Below, piece by piece: positions 30,906-39,687 of a DNA stretch of 64,000 nt. How positions within the stretch are numbered: the stretch's first letter is position 1; every line of letters begins with the position of its first letter. This DNA is from Pseudomonas mosselii (lineage in GTDB: Bacteria > Pseudomonadota > Gammaproteobacteria > Pseudomonadales > Pseudomonadaceae): positions 124,001 through 188,000 of the forward strand of contig NZ_VAUO01000004.1 in NCBI RefSeq assembly GCF_005796105.1. The letters are read 5' to 3'. The notes under the pieces were generated by a model. That model was given only the letters and a program-made list of their open reading frames with translations, had not been told where the DNA came from and ran no database searches. A program made the translations under genes and the position numbers.

Positions 30906-31577
30906 ATGCGCTTGCGAGCAGTACTCTTCGACATGGACGGCACGCTGCTGGACACCGCGCCGGACTTCATCGCGATCTGCCAGGCGATGCTCGCCGACCG
31001 CGGCCTGCCGGCCATCGACGACGCGTGCATCCGCGACGTGATTTCCGGTGGCGCCCGCGCCATGGTGGCCGCCACCTTCGCCATGGACCCGCAGGCCGAG
31101 GGCTTCGAAGCCTTGCGCCTGGAGTTCCTCGAGCGCTACCAACGCGACTGCGCGGTGCACAGCAAATTGTTCGACGGCATGCCGGAACTGCTGGCCGACA
31201 TCGAGCGCGGCAACCTGCTCTGGGGCGTGGTCACCAACAAGCCCGTGCGCTTCGCCGAGCCGATCATGCAGCGCCTGGGGCTGGCCGAGCGTTCGGCGCT
31301 GTTGATCTGCCCCGATCACGTGAAGAACAGCAAGCCCGATCCCGAGCCACTGATCCTGGCCTGCAAGACCCTGAACCTGGATCCGGCCAGCGTCTTGTTC
31401 GTCGGTGACGACCTGCGCGACATCGAGTCCGGCCGCGACGCCGGCACGCGCACCGCTGCCGTGCGCTACGGCTATATTCATCCGCAGGACAACCCCAACA
31501 ACTGGGGCGCCGATGTGGTGGTGGACCACCCGCTGGAGCTGCGCAAAGTCATCGACAGCGCGCTGTGCGGCTGCTGA
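30906..31577 (+). CDS. mupP: N-acetylmuramic acid 6-phosphate phosphatase
   Basis: 223 residues, HAD superfamily with [13 protein letters not shown] (nucleophile and acid Asp), [13 protein letters not shown] (motif II), KPDPEPLI (motif III Lys) and [15 protein letters not shown] (motif IV). Often annotated as phosphoglycolate phosphatase, but the homologue next to ubiG in P. putida and P. aeruginosa was shown to be MupP, which dephosphorylates MurNAc-6-P in the AnmK-MupP-AmgK-MurU recycling route and so affects fosfomycin and beta-lactam response. Two starts exist: ATG 30900 (ATGA overlap with ubiG) and ATG 30906, which has GAGGA six bases upstream; I prefer the second. Confidence 0.92.
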   Translation: MRLRAVLFDMDGTLLDTAPDFIAICQAMLADRGLPAIDDACIRDVISGGARAMVAATFAMDPQAEGFEALRLEFLERYQRDCAVHSKLFDGMPELLADIERGNLLWGVVTNKPVRFAEPIMQRLGLAERSALLICPDHVKNSKPDPEPLILACKTLNLDPASVLFVGDDLRDIESGRDAGTRTAAVRYGYIHPQDNPNNWGADVVVDHPLELRKVIDSALCGC

Positions 31578-31587
31578 TAAAGCTATG

Positions 31588-31678
31588 AGCTGCAAGCTTC
31601 GAGCTTCGAGCTGCAAGAGCAAGCAGATCGGCGTACGACCGGCTTTTTCTTGCAGCTTGCAGCTCGAAGCTTGCAGCT
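31588..31678. repeat. Hairpin of the CAAGCT/TTGCAG repeat family (site A)
   Basis: Inverted arms of 30 bp (31588-31617 and 31649-31678) differing at a few positions. The 31-base spacer contains GGCTTTTT. It lies between mupP and the yciK-type gene. The same word set (agctgcaag, cttgcagct) recurs at 35869-36090 and 43691-43754. Confidence 0.85.
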
Positions 31679-31698
31679 ACCACTCTAGGGACTGACTC

Positions 31699-32439
31699 AT
31701 GTTCGACTACACCGCCCGCCCCGACCTGCTCAAGGGTCGCATCATCCTGGTCACTGGTGCCGGCCGCGGGATCGGCGCTGCCGCTGCCAAAGCCTATGCA
31801 GCCCTGGGCGCCACCGTGCTGCTGCTGGGTAAGACCGAGGCCAACCTCAACGAAGTCTACGACCAGATCGAAGCCGCCGGGCATCCGCAACCGGTAGTGA
31901 TTCCGTTCAACCTCGAAACCGCCCTACCCCATCAATATGACGAGTTGGCGGTCATGATCGAGGAACAGTTCGGACGCCTTGACGGCCTGCTCAACAACGC
32001 CTCGATCATCGGCCCACGCACGCCGACCGAACAGTTGTCCGGCGACAACTTCATGCGCGTGATGCACATCAACGTCAACGCCACGTTCATGCTCACCAGC
32101 ACCCTGCTACCGCTGCTCAAGCTCTCCGAAGACGCCTCGGTGGTGTTCACCTCCAGCAGCGTCGGGCGCAAGGGCCGGGCCTACTGGGGGGCCTATGGGG
32201 TTTCGAAGTTCGCCACCGAGGGCCTGATGCAGACCCTGGCCGACGAGCTGGAAGGCGTTGCGCCGGTGCGCGCCAACAGCATCAACCCAGGTGCCACGCG
32301 CACCGCCATGCGCGCCCAGGCGTACCCGAGTGAAAACCCGCAGAACAATCCACTGCCTGAAGACATCATGCCGGTATACCTGTACCTGATGGGGCCCGAC
32401 AGCAAGGATGTGAACGGGCAAGCACTGAACGCGCAGTAA
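31699..32439 (+). CDS. yciK: YciK-family short-chain oxidoreductase
   Basis: 246 residues. Rossmann glycine motif VTGAGRGIGAAAAKAYAAL (residues about 19-37), LNNASIIGPRTPTEQLSG (NNAG-like), VFTSSSVGRKGRAYWGAYGVSKFA with Ser and YxxxK, and INPGATRTAMRAQAYPSENP. YciK-type SDRs are conserved in gamma-proteobacteria; the substrate is not known. GGGACTGACTC precedes ATG 31699. It probably has its own expression since a hairpin separates it from mupP. It ends before a strong bidirectional hairpin at 32445. Confidence 0.93.
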   Translation: MFDYTARPDLLKGRIILVTGAGRGIGAAAAKAYAALGATVLLLGKTEANLNEVYDQIEAAGHPQPVVIPFNLETALPHQYDELAVMIEEQFGRLDGLLNNASIIGPRTPTEQLSGDNFMRVMHINVNATFMLTSTLLPLLKLSEDASVVFTSSSVGRKGRAYWGAYGVSKFATEGLMQTLADELEGVAPVRANSINPGATRTAMRAQAYPSENPQNNPLPEDIMPVYLYLMGPDSKDVNGQALNAQ

Positions 32440-32444
32440 ACCTG

Positions 32445-32504
32445 TCGCGGGGCCAGTCCGTGCCTACGCGCTGACCGGCGCGCAGGCACGGACTGGCCCC
32501 GCGA
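32445..32504. terminator. Bidirectional hairpin between yciK and undA
   Basis: Arms of 21 bp (32445-32465 and 32484-32504), perfect complement, with an additional short inner GCGC pairing. The plus strand continues with TGTTTTC. It separates two convergent genes and looks like a REP-derived terminator. Confidence 0.82.
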
Positions 32505-32509
32505 TGTTT

Positions 32510-33295
32510 TCAGCCTGCCGCCAGCGCCGGACGCAGGCGCCCTTGCTGACGCCCTTCCAGCTGCATGCAGCGCTCCAGGAACAGGAACATGCAGTCGTAG
32601 CTCTTGCACACCGCCCGGCGCAGCTCGGTACGCAAACCTAAGGTGGGGTTTTCGCCCGCCAGGGTGCAGATGATCTCAAGGGCCTCCCAGGGGTGCGCAT
32701 CGTCGTACTGCGCATGCATCTTCAACCACTTCATCGCACGCTTGCGCGTGTCCTCGGGGAAGCCTTGGGCATAGGTGTCGCTGGAACAGACCACCGCCGA
32801 CCACTCGCCCGTGGCGCCCTCGATGGCGTAGTTGGTGGCGGCCATGGCGATGGCCAAGGACTCGGTGGTACATACCCGCCAACACCAGTCGTTCAAGCCA
32901 TTGAGTTCCGGCGGCACATCCTGCGCCTGCAACTCGTGCAAGTGGACACCATGGGCCTGACACCAGTGCAGCCAATAGTCGGCATGATTGAGCTCGACGC
33001 GAATATTGCGCATCAGCCAACGCCGCGCCATGTCCTCACCAGGATGGCGACCATAGCGGGTCTTTTGCAGGTTATGGGCCATGTACAACGAGAACTGCTC
33101 CACCACCGGCCAACCACCGATCAGGTATTGGCGAATGGTCGAGGCGCGTAGCTGTCCATCGCGCAGGCGCTGGTAGAACTCATGCTCGACCACCCTGCGC
33201 TTGCTTTCCCGACAATCCTCGATCAGTTGCTGGGCCCAGTCTGGATAACTGGCCGGATCCATCAAGGGTCCGATCCGTACGAACGCATCAATCAC
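32510..33295 (-). CDS. undA: UndA-type non-heme iron oxidase, 1-undecene synthesis (TenA/CADD-like fold)
   Basis: 261 residues from GTG 33295, which has AAGGAG six bases upstream. Usually labelled TenA-like, but length and residues fit UndA of Pseudomonas, which converts dodecanoic acid to 1-undecene with O2. The UndA iron ligands are reported as Glu101, His104, Glu159 and His194; here Glu101 and His104 are in VELNHADYW, Glu159 in NYAIEGATGE and His194 in KMHAQYDDAHPW, at exactly these numbers. HAQYDDAH also gives the HxxxDxxH pattern of CADD-like oxidases. It lies 38 bp downstream of the GGDEF-EAL gene on the same strand, so they may be co-transcribed. The product is a volatile alkene; its purpose for the cell is unclear. 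Confidence 0.88.
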   Translation of the reverse strand: MIDAFVRIGPLMDPASYPDWAQQLIEDCRESKRRVVEHEFYQRLRDGQLRASTIRQYLIGGWPVVEQFSLYMAHNLQKTRYGRHPGEDMARRWLMRNIRVELNHADYWLHWCQAHGVHLHELQAQDVPPELNGLNDWCWRVCTTESLAIAMAATNYAIEGATGEWSAVVCSSDTYAQGFPEDTRKRAMKWLKMHAQYDDAHPWEALEIICTLAGENPTLGLRTELRRAVCKSYDCMFLFLERCMQLEGRQQGRLRPALAAG

Positions 33296-33333
33296 TGTCA
33301 GCTCCTTGATTCCCTGTGATTTGCGGACATTGC

Positions 33334-35790
33334 TCAGCGAAAGGTCCCTGGCGCCCTGTGCAACAGGGGCCTCGCCGCAATCCGTTGGCGCTGCAGGCTG
33401 TCGCAGGTGAATACTTGCGGGCGTTCGATCAGGTAGCCCTGGGCATAGTCGACGCCGATTTCCTGCAAAGCCTGCTCGATCAACGGGGTCTCGACGAACT
33501 CGGCGATGGTCCGTTTGCCCATCACATGGCCGATGTGGTTGATCACTTCGACCATGGCTCGGTTGATCGGATCGTCGAGCATATCTTTGACGAAACTTCC
33601 GTCGATCTTCAGGAAGTCTACAGGCAAATGCTTCAAATACGCGAATGACGACATTCCGGCGCAGAAGTCGTCCAGCGAGAACTTGCAGCCCAGGCCTTTC
33701 AATTCATTGATGAAACGAATCGCGCTTCCTAAATTGGCGATAGCGCTGGTCTCGGTTATTTCAAAACAGATTAAGCGCGGCGGGATGTCGAACTCGGCAA
33801 ACAGCCGGTGCAGGTACTCCAGGAAGTTGTCATCACCGATGCTGGTGCCCGACAAGTTGATCGCGCACATCGCCAGAGGCCCTTCGCGGCCTTCGTCCAG
33901 GCATTGGCGAATGACCTGGAATACGCTGCGCACCACCCAACGGTCCAGCGCGGTCATCAGCCCATAGCGCTCAGCAGCCGGAATGAAGCTGTCGGGCAGG
34001 ATGGTACGCCCACTTTCATCGTGTAGGCGCAGCAGGATTTCGATATGCCCGGCGCCTTCATGCGGACGCAACGGAGCAATTTCCTGGGCATACAGGCAAA
34101 ACCGGTTCTCTTCCAGGGCCACATGCAGGCGCTGAATCCAAGCCATCTCGCCAAAACGCATGGACAGTTCGCTGTCGTCGGCGTGATACAACTGGACCCG
34201 GTTGCGGCCTTTCTCCTTGGCCATATAGCAGGCCATGTCGGCCGCCCGCAGCGACGCCTCGAGGGTGTAGGAGGCCTGGGAAATATGCACCAGACCGACG
34301 CTGACGGTGGTGACGAATGGCCGGCCTTTCCACACGAAATGCAGGCTCTGCACCGCCTGACGCAGCTGTTCGGCAATCCGCTCGGACTGCTCCGGCGGGC
34401 AGTTCTCCAGCAGCACGCCGAACTCATCGCCCCCCAGCCGGGCCAGGGTATCGCACTCGCGCAGCCCCGACTGCAGGACCGCACAGATGTGCCGCAACAG
34501 CTCGTCGCCGGCGGCATGCCCACAGGTGTCGTTGACCAGTTTGAACTGGTCCAGGTCGAGGAACATCAGCGAATGCCGGCCGCCCTGGCGCGACAGGATG
34601 TTCAGTGCCTGCTCCAGGCGATACTCGAACTCGCGACGATTGGCCAAGCCCGTCAAGGCATCGTGCGTCGCCTGCCAGGACAAGTTGGCGATGTACTGGC
34701 GCTCCTGAGTCATGTCATGCAGCACGACGACGATGCCACTGACCTGCCCATCGGTGAGGATCGGCGAGCCCACCAGGTTGACCGACACCGTGCTGCCGTC
34801 CAGGCGCTGGATCAAGCGCGAATGGTCGGCGCCGCCCTTGAGGCTGCCACTGAGTACCTGTTCAACCAAGGTGCGGCTGTCCTGCTCGGCGTGCTCGTCA
34901 AGCAAGCTGAACAAGGCCGCCAGCGGCAGGCCAGCGGCTTGGTCGGCCTGCCAATGGGTCAACATCTCCGCGGCCGGATTCATGTAGGTGATACAGCCAT
35001 CGACATCGGTGGTGATCACCGCATCGCCAATCGATGCCAGGGTGATCTGCGCCCGCTCCTTCTCTTCCTGCAAGGCAACGGCAAAAGCCTGGCGCTGGGC
35101 CAGCAGCTTGCTCGACCGGCGCCAGGCCATGGCAATGAGAAACAGCGCGGTGACCAGGTTGGTGGCCATCAACACCTTGAGCAGCATCCGCGAACCTTCG
35201 CCCAAGGCATCGCTGAAGGCCTTGGCCGCCGGGGTCACGCCATCGTTGATGGCAACGATGCGCGCCTTCCATTCGCCGATTTGCCTTGCATCGACCTCGC
35301 CACCGGCAAACCCTGCGCGCATCTGCACGGCCAGTTCGTCGAGCTGGCGCAGGTAGTCGTCACCGATGTTCCAGTAGTCGATAGCGGTCTGCATATAGCT
35401 GACCTGGCGAAAATTACGGTAGAACCAGATGATCCGGGCGACATCCTCAGGATGGTTGCCGCCTTGCAAAATGCCCTTTCGCGCGGCCTCGAAGTCAGGC
35501 TCGGGACGGTCCAGGGCCAGGCGCAGCTCACGGTCACCCAACGGCACCAGGATCGCCTGGCGATAGCGCTGGTAGATCAGCGGCTGACCACTCTCGGCGT
35601 ACAAGCTCAGGTAATAGATGGCGTCCTTCTGCGCTTTGGACCATAAGCTCTCGCCTGCCACGTAGGCGCGCATGGCGGAAAGCGCATAGAGACTCAGGCT
35701 GCCCAGCAGCACCTGGAACAGCACGACGGCCACGAACGGCCAGATAATGCCTAACAGCCTTGGCACTTCGAGAGTCCGATTTCCCTTCAT
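33334..35790 (-). CDS. Membrane-anchored PAS-GGDEF-EAL protein
   Basis: 818 residues. One helix at about 12-36, a periplasmic domain to about 200, a second helix at about 202-222, a PAS domain at about 245-360 (ASIGDAVITTDVDGCITYMN), GGDEF at 453-457 with an RxxD inhibitory site at 444-447, and an EAL domain from about 550: EILLR 584-588 (Ile in place of Ala), Asn645, ETE 679-681 region, DDF 707-709, Lys728 and EFVE at 764-767. All residues needed for both making and cleaving c-di-GMP seem present. The periplasmic part may sense a signal; it has no motif I know. A tandem 138-bp repeat lies just upstream of the ATG at 35790. Confidence 0.93.
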   Translation of the reverse strand: MKGNRTLEVPRLLGIIWPFVAVVLFQVLLGSLSLYALSAMRAYVAGESLWSKAQKDAIYYLSLYAESGQPLIYQRYRQAILVPLGDRELRLALDRPEPDFEAARKGILQGGNHPEDVARIIWFYRNFRQVSYMQTAIDYWNIGDDYLRQLDELAVQMRAGFAGGEVDARQIGEWKARIVAINDGVTPAAKAFSDALGEGSRMLLKVLMATNLVTALFLIAMAWRRSSKLLAQRQAFAVALQEEKERAQITLASIGDAVITTDVDGCITYMNPAAEMLTHWQADQAAGLPLAALFSLLDEHAEQDSRTLVEQVLSGSLKGGADHSRLIQRLDGSTVSVNLVGSPILTDGQVSGIVVVLHDMTQERQYIANLSWQATHDALTGLANRREFEYRLEQALNILSRQGGRHSLMFLDLDQFKLVNDTCGHAAGDELLRHICAVLQSGLRECDTLARLGGDEFGVLLENCPPEQSERIAEQLRQAVQSLHFVWKGRPFVTTVSVGLVHISQASYTLEASLRAADMACYMAKEKGRNRVQLYHADDSELSMRFGEMAWIQRLHVALEENRFCLYAQEIAPLRPHEGAGHIEILLRLHDESGRTILPDSFIPAAERYGLMTALDRWVVRSVFQVIRQCLDEGREGPLAMCAINLSGTSIGDDNFLEYLHRLFAEFDIPPRLICFEITETSAIANLGSAIRFINELKGLGCKFSLDDFCAGMSSFAYLKHLPVDFLKIDGSFVKDMLDDPINRAMVEVINHIGHVMGKRTIAEFVETPLIEQALQEIGVDYAQGYLIERPQVFTCDSLQRQRIAARPLLHRAPGTFR

Positions 35791-35814
35791 GTAGTCCCTG
35801 TCACTGCGGCCATT

Positions 35815-36090
35815 GAGGCACGAATCAACCTAGACAACGCTCAGCGTAGGCGATTTGCCATGAAGCAGCGACAAGCTACGAGCGACAAGCTGCAAGAAAA
35901 AACAAAGCGGCTCTAACGTGCAGCTTGCAGCTTGAAACTTGCAGTTGGCTTTGAGGCACGAATCAACCTAGACAACGTTCAGCGTAGGCGATTTGCCAGG
36001 AAGCAGCGACAAGCCACGAGCGACAAGCTGCAAGAAAAAGCAAAGCCGCTCTAACTCGCAGCTTGTAGCTTGAAACTTGCCGCTGGCTTT
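35815..36090. repeat. Tandem 138-bp duplication with internal hairpins (site B)
   Basis: Unit 1 (35815-35952) and unit 2 (35953-36090) are direct copies with about ten differences. Each unit has a unique-looking first half (gaggcacgaatcaaccta...) and a second half with the CAAGCTGCAAGAAAAA / TGCAGCTTG...GAAACTTGC inverted words. It fills the gap between the GGDEF-EAL start and the stop of the ABC exporter gene. Confidence 0.9.
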
Positions 36091-36091
36091 A

Positions 36092-37924
36092 TCAGATCTG
36101 CTGCAGGTGGCCGTACAGCTTGGCGTACAAGCCGCCTTCGGCGATCAGTTGCTGATGATCGCCATCCTCGGCCACATGCCCGCCGTCGAACACCAGCACC
36201 CGGTCGGCCTGCTTCACCGCCGACAGGCGGTGGGCAATGATCAACGTGGTGCGGCCACTGAGGAAACGCGCCAGGGCCTGGTGCAAGTTGTACTCGGTGG
36301 CAGCGTCTAGCGCCGAAGTGGCCTCATCGAGGATCACCACCTTGGGCTCAGCCAAGACCATGCGGGCGATGGCCAGGCGCTGGCGCTGGCCGCCCGACAG
36401 GCGCACCCCTGAACGCCCCACCACGCTGTCAAGCCCCTGCGCCAGCGCGGCGATGGTGGTGTCCAGTTGGGCGATGCGCAGCGCCTGCCAGCAAGCCTCA
36501 TCGCTGCATTCGCGACCCAGTGTGAGGTTGGCACGCACGCTATCGTTGAACAACGACGGGTGCTGCAACACCACCGCCACGTTCTCGCGCAGGGTCTCCA
36601 GACCAATTTCCTGCAGGCTGGCGCCGCCGAAGCGAATGGTCCCGGACTGGGCGCTGTACAGCCCCAACAACAATTGCACCAAGGTACTCTTGCCGCCGCC
36701 GCTCGCCCCCACGATAGCCACCTTCTCTCCGGGAGCGATGGCTAGGTTGAGTTGGTCCAGGACCGGCTCGTCGGCGTAGGCGAAGCGCAGGTCGCGCACC
36801 TCGATACCCACCGTCGGGCGTCCGGAGAAAGGGTCGCAGGCCGACGGGTACTGCGGCTCGTCGGCGCGCGCCAGCAGTTCGTTGAGTCGGCTCAGGGCGC
36901 CGCCAGCGGCGTAGTAGGCGTATTGCAGGTTCAACAGCTGTTCGACGGGACCGATCATGAACCACAGATAGCTGAACACGGCCAGCATCTGGCCGATGGA
37001 AAGGTCGGAAAACAGCACCGTGAGCATCGCGGCGGCGCGAAAGATGTCGATACCGAACTGGAACAGCAGCCCGCTGGCCCGACCGCTGGCGTCGCTTTTC
37101 CACTGCGAAGCCACCGCGTAGTCGCGTACCTCGCGGGCGCGCAGGCCGAGGCGGCCGAGAAAATACCCCTGACGATTGCCGGCACGAATCTCCTGGATTG
37201 CGTCCAGGGTCTCGCTCAACGCCTGGGTGAAGCGCGCGGTGCTATCGTTTTCGAGCTTCTTCAGGTGCTTGACCCGCTTGCCCAACTGCACGGTGAAGTA
37301 GATCACCAGCGGGTTGAACAGCAGGATCAGTAGCGCCAGCTGCCAGTGCATCCAGATCAGGATCGCGGCGGTGCCGGTAAGCGTCAGCATGGCCACCAGG
37401 AAGCGGCTAAGGGTCTCGCCGACGAATTTGTCGAGGGTGTCCAGGTCCGTAACCAGGTGCGTAGTCACCGTGCCGCTACCCAGGCTTTCGTATTCTTTCA
37501 GCGAAATCCGCTTGAGCCGTTCGATCAGGCGGATACGCAGGCGATAGACGATGTCCTTGGCAAGCCCGGCGAACAGCTTGGCCTGCACCACGTTGAAGGC
37601 CAGCGCCGCCAAACGTAGGCCTAACGTGAAGCAGAGCATCAAGCCGATATAGCCGGCAGCCACCTGCCAGTTACTGGGCAGCAACTGGTTCATCCACTTG
37701 AGCGCGGCATCCCCGTGACCGAGTAGCACTTCATCCACCAACAGCGGCAGCAGCAAGGGAATCGGCACACTGCATAGCGCTGCGAGCACCGCGACCAGGT
37801 TGGCACTCCACAGGGCTTTCTTGTGGTGCAAGGCCAGACGACGGATTTCCGCCCAGCTCAGCCGATCGACCACAGCGGCGGGCTTCCCTGGCACAGGGTC
37901 TGGCGACCCAGGCACATCAAGCAC
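36092..37924 (-). CDS. MsbA-like ABC exporter (fused permease and ATPase)
   Basis: About 610 residues. N-terminal six-helix exporter domain (LVAVLAALCSVPIPLLLPLLVDEV, YIGLMLCFTLGLRLAALAF) and C-terminal ATPase with Walker A GASGGGKSTLVQLLLG, Q-loop, signature RLSGGQRQRLAIARMVL and Walker B KVVILDEATSALD. Half transporters like this form homodimers and export lipids, peptides or drugs. The substrate is not known. Start uncertain: GTG 37924 or 37915, overlapping the dsbA-like stop; the frame is open to a TTG at 37951. The gene ends two bases from the tandem repeat. Confidence 0.9.
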   Translation of the reverse strand: MLDVPGSPDPVPGKPAAVVDRLSWAEIRRLALHHKKALWSANLVAVLAALCSVPIPLLLPLLVDEVLLGHGDAALKWMNQLLPSNWQVAAGYIGLMLCFTLGLRLAALAFNVVQAKLFAGLAKDIVYRLRIRLIERLKRISLKEYESLGSGTVTTHLVTDLDTLDKFVGETLSRFLVAMLTLTGTAAILIWMHWQLALLILLFNPLVIYFTVQLGKRVKHLKKLENDSTARFTQALSETLDAIQEIRAGNRQGYFLGRLGLRAREVRDYAVASQWKSDASGRASGLLFQFGIDIFRAAAMLTVLFSDLSIGQMLAVFSYLWFMIGPVEQLLNLQYAYYAAGGALSRLNELLARADEPQYPSACDPFSGRPTVGIEVRDLRFAYADEPVLDQLNLAIAPGEKVAIVGASGGGKSTLVQLLLGLYSAQSGTIRFGGASLQEIGLETLRENVAVVLQHPSLFNDSVRANLTLGRECSDEACWQALRIAQLDTTIAALAQGLDSVVGRSGVRLSGGQRQRLAIARMVLAEPKVVILDEATSALDAATEYNLHQALARFLSGRTTLIIAHRLSAVKQADRVLVFDGGHVAEDGDHQQLIAEGGLYAKLYGHLQQI

Positions 37925-38549
37925 AGGCGGCCTGCTGCAGCCAGCGGCCAAGCAACGGTTGCAGGCTCTCGAACGACTGGTAGCCGTTGGTCAGCAAGGC
38001 CAACTGGCCGTTACGCTCGGCCAACAACGTTGGAAAACCGGCAATGCCAAGGTCCTGCGCCCAGGTAAAATCCGCTGCGGTAGCACTACGGGTATCGTGG
38101 CTGGCGAAACGCTGGGCGAACACATCGCGCTTGAAGCCGGCCTGCACAGCCAGCTCCACCAGTTGCGGGGCGCGGGTGACATCCACGCCCTGCTCGTAGA
38201 ACGACGCCTGGATCAGCGTGAGCAAGCCCCACATGCGCGCCTCATCCAACTCGCGCGCCGTCACCAGGGCCCGGCACGCAGGCTCGGTGTCGTAGACGAA
38301 ACCGTCAGGCATGGCGCCTTCGAAGCGAAACGCCTGGCCGGTGGCATCCTGTACCGCCTGCCAATGCTCCAGGATGTACTTGCGGGTCGAGACATCCAAT
38401 GCGCTGCCACCGCTGCGCAGACCACCGACCACCAGCCGCGTGGCGATACCCGCGGCGCTGGCCTGGGCGATCAGCGCCTCGGCCACGGGCGCGAACCCCC
38501 AGCACCAGGAGCACATCGGGTCCATCACATACAGCAAGCGGGCAGACAT
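37917..38549 (-). CDS. DsbA-family (FrnE-like) oxidoreductase
   Basis: 210 residues without a signal peptide. YVMDPMCSWCWGFAPV puts a CSWC active site at residues 13-16, and the C-terminal AGFPTLLAERNGQ holds the cis-Pro (GFPT). FrnE-like proteins act in the cytoplasm as thiol-disulfide exchangers; the exact partner is unknown. Start ATG 38549, 3 bp after the trhO stop, so it is co-transcribed. Its end overlaps the ABC gene start region. Confidence 0.88.
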   Translation of the reverse strand: MSARLLYVMDPMCSWCWGFAPVAEALIAQASAAGIATRLVVGGLRSGGSALDVSTRKYILEHWQAVQDATGQAFRFEGAMPDGFVYDTEPACRALVTARELDEARMWGLLTLIQASFYEQGVDVTRAPQLVELAVQAGFKRDVFAQRFASHDTRSATAADFTWAQDLGIAGFPTLLAERNGQLALLTNGYQSFESLQPLLGRWLQQAACA

Positions 38550-38552
38550 GGA

Positions 38553-39485
38553 TCAAGCCTCGGCTTTGTAGTTGAAACCGATCGGATGCGGCTGGTTGCG
38601 CGCCTTGGCCAGCTCGATCTGCTTCTGGCGGTCGATAGCGCTGCGCCGGGTCTTCTCGCTCAGGCTGTCCCAGCAGTGCGGGCAGCTCACGCCGGGCGAG
38701 TAGTGCTCGGACTCGCGGTCCTGCGCATCGATCGGATGGCGACAGGCGTGGCACTGGTCGTACTCACCCTCGCTCAGGTCGTGGCGCACCGTGACCCGGT
38801 TGTCGAAGACGAAGCAGTCGCCGTCCCAGAGGCTTTCTTCCTGAGCGACTTCCTCGAAGTATTTCAGAATGCCACCCTTGAGATGATAGACGGCTTCGAA
38901 GCCCTCACCGAGCATATAGCTGGAGGCTTTTTCGCAGCGGATGCCGCCGGTGCAGAACATCGCCACTTTCTTGTGCTTGCTGGGATCGAAGTTGGCCTTG
39001 ATGTAGTCGGGAAACTCGCGGAAGGTCTCGGTCTTAGGGTCGATGGCACCCTTGAATGTACCGATGGCCACCTCATAGTCGTTGCGGGTGTCGATCAGCA
39101 GCACTTCAGGGTCGCTGATAAGGGCATTCCAGTCCTTGGGTTCGACGTAGGTGCCGACCGCCTTGTTCGGGTCCACACCCGGCACGCCGAGAGTGACGAT
39201 CTCTTTCTTGAGCTTGACCTTGGTGCGGTAGAACGGCTGCTCGTCGCAGTACGACTCTTTATGGTCGACATCCACCAGGCGCGGATCGCTGCGCAGCCAG
39301 GCCAGCAGCGCGTCAATGCCCTCGCGGGTGGACGACACGGTACCGTTGATGCCTTCGTTGGCCAGCAGCAGGGTCCCTTTGACGCCATTGTCGAGCATGG
39401 CCTTGAGCAGTGGCTCGCGCAGTTCGACGTAGTCTTGCAGGGTGACGAACTTGTACAGCGCCGCCACGACGATCGGTTGGGTCAT
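38553..39485 (-). CDS. trhO: tRNA uridine-34 hydroxylase (rhodanese-fold)
   Basis: 310 residues. An N-terminal acylphosphatase-like domain ([20 protein letters not shown]) is followed by a rhodanese domain with [19 protein letters not shown] and the active Cys178 in [17 protein letters not shown], then a Cys-rich tail ([18 protein letters not shown]) that could bind a metal. TrhO (YceA) makes 5-hydroxyuridine at position 34 of some tRNAs independently of the prephenate route. ATG 39485. A 24-bp perfect REP pair lies upstream between it and bolA. Confidence 0.95.
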   Translation of the reverse strand: MTQPIVVAALYKFVTLQDYVELREPLLKAMLDNGVKGTLLLANEGINGTVSSTREGIDALLAWLRSDPRLVDVDHKESYCDEQPFYRTKVKLKKEIVTLGVPGVDPNKAVGTYVEPKDWNALISDPEVLLIDTRNDYEVAIGTFKGAIDPKTETFREFPDYIKANFDPSKHKKVAMFCTGGIRCEKASSYMLGEGFEAVYHLKGGILKYFEEVAQEESLWDGDCFVFDNRVTVRHDLSEGEYDQCHACRHPIDAQDRESEHYSPGVSCPHCWDSLSEKTRRSAIDRQKQIELAKARNQPHPIGFNYKAEA

Positions 39486-39568
39486 TGCGTTGGATCTCCA
39501 GGTGGTTGCCCTCGTAAGGGGCGGACCAGGTTTTTACACAAATGGGCAGGGGTGCTTTGCACCCCTTT

Positions 39569-39630
39569 CGCGGCACAAGGCCGCTCCTACAGGGACCATG
39601 TAGTCTCTGTAGGAGCGGCCTTGTGCCGCG
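39569..39630. repeat. REP inverted pair between trhO and bolA
   Basis: 24-bp arms (39569-39592 and 39607-39630), perfectly complementary with a 14-base loop. The core is AGGAGCGGCCTTGTGCCGCG, the same REP class as at 24407. It lies downstream of bolA and upstream of trhO on the same strand, so it may separate the two transcripts. Confidence 0.88.
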
Positions 39631-39687
39631 ATGGGCCGCATGGCGGCCCCGAGGGATAGCGCAGTCTAGCAGAATCCCTTAAAGGAT

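Noticed and set aside
30900..31577. Phosphoglycolate phosphatase (Gph) as the name for the HAD gene after ubiG
   Set aside because: The ubiG-linked homologue in P. putida and P. aeruginosa is known as MupP; the generic name is a common transfer error.
34045..35646. A 533-codon open frame opposite the GGDEF-EAL gene
   Set aside because: Shadow of a gene with complete GGDEF and EAL motifs; no motif in the antisense product.
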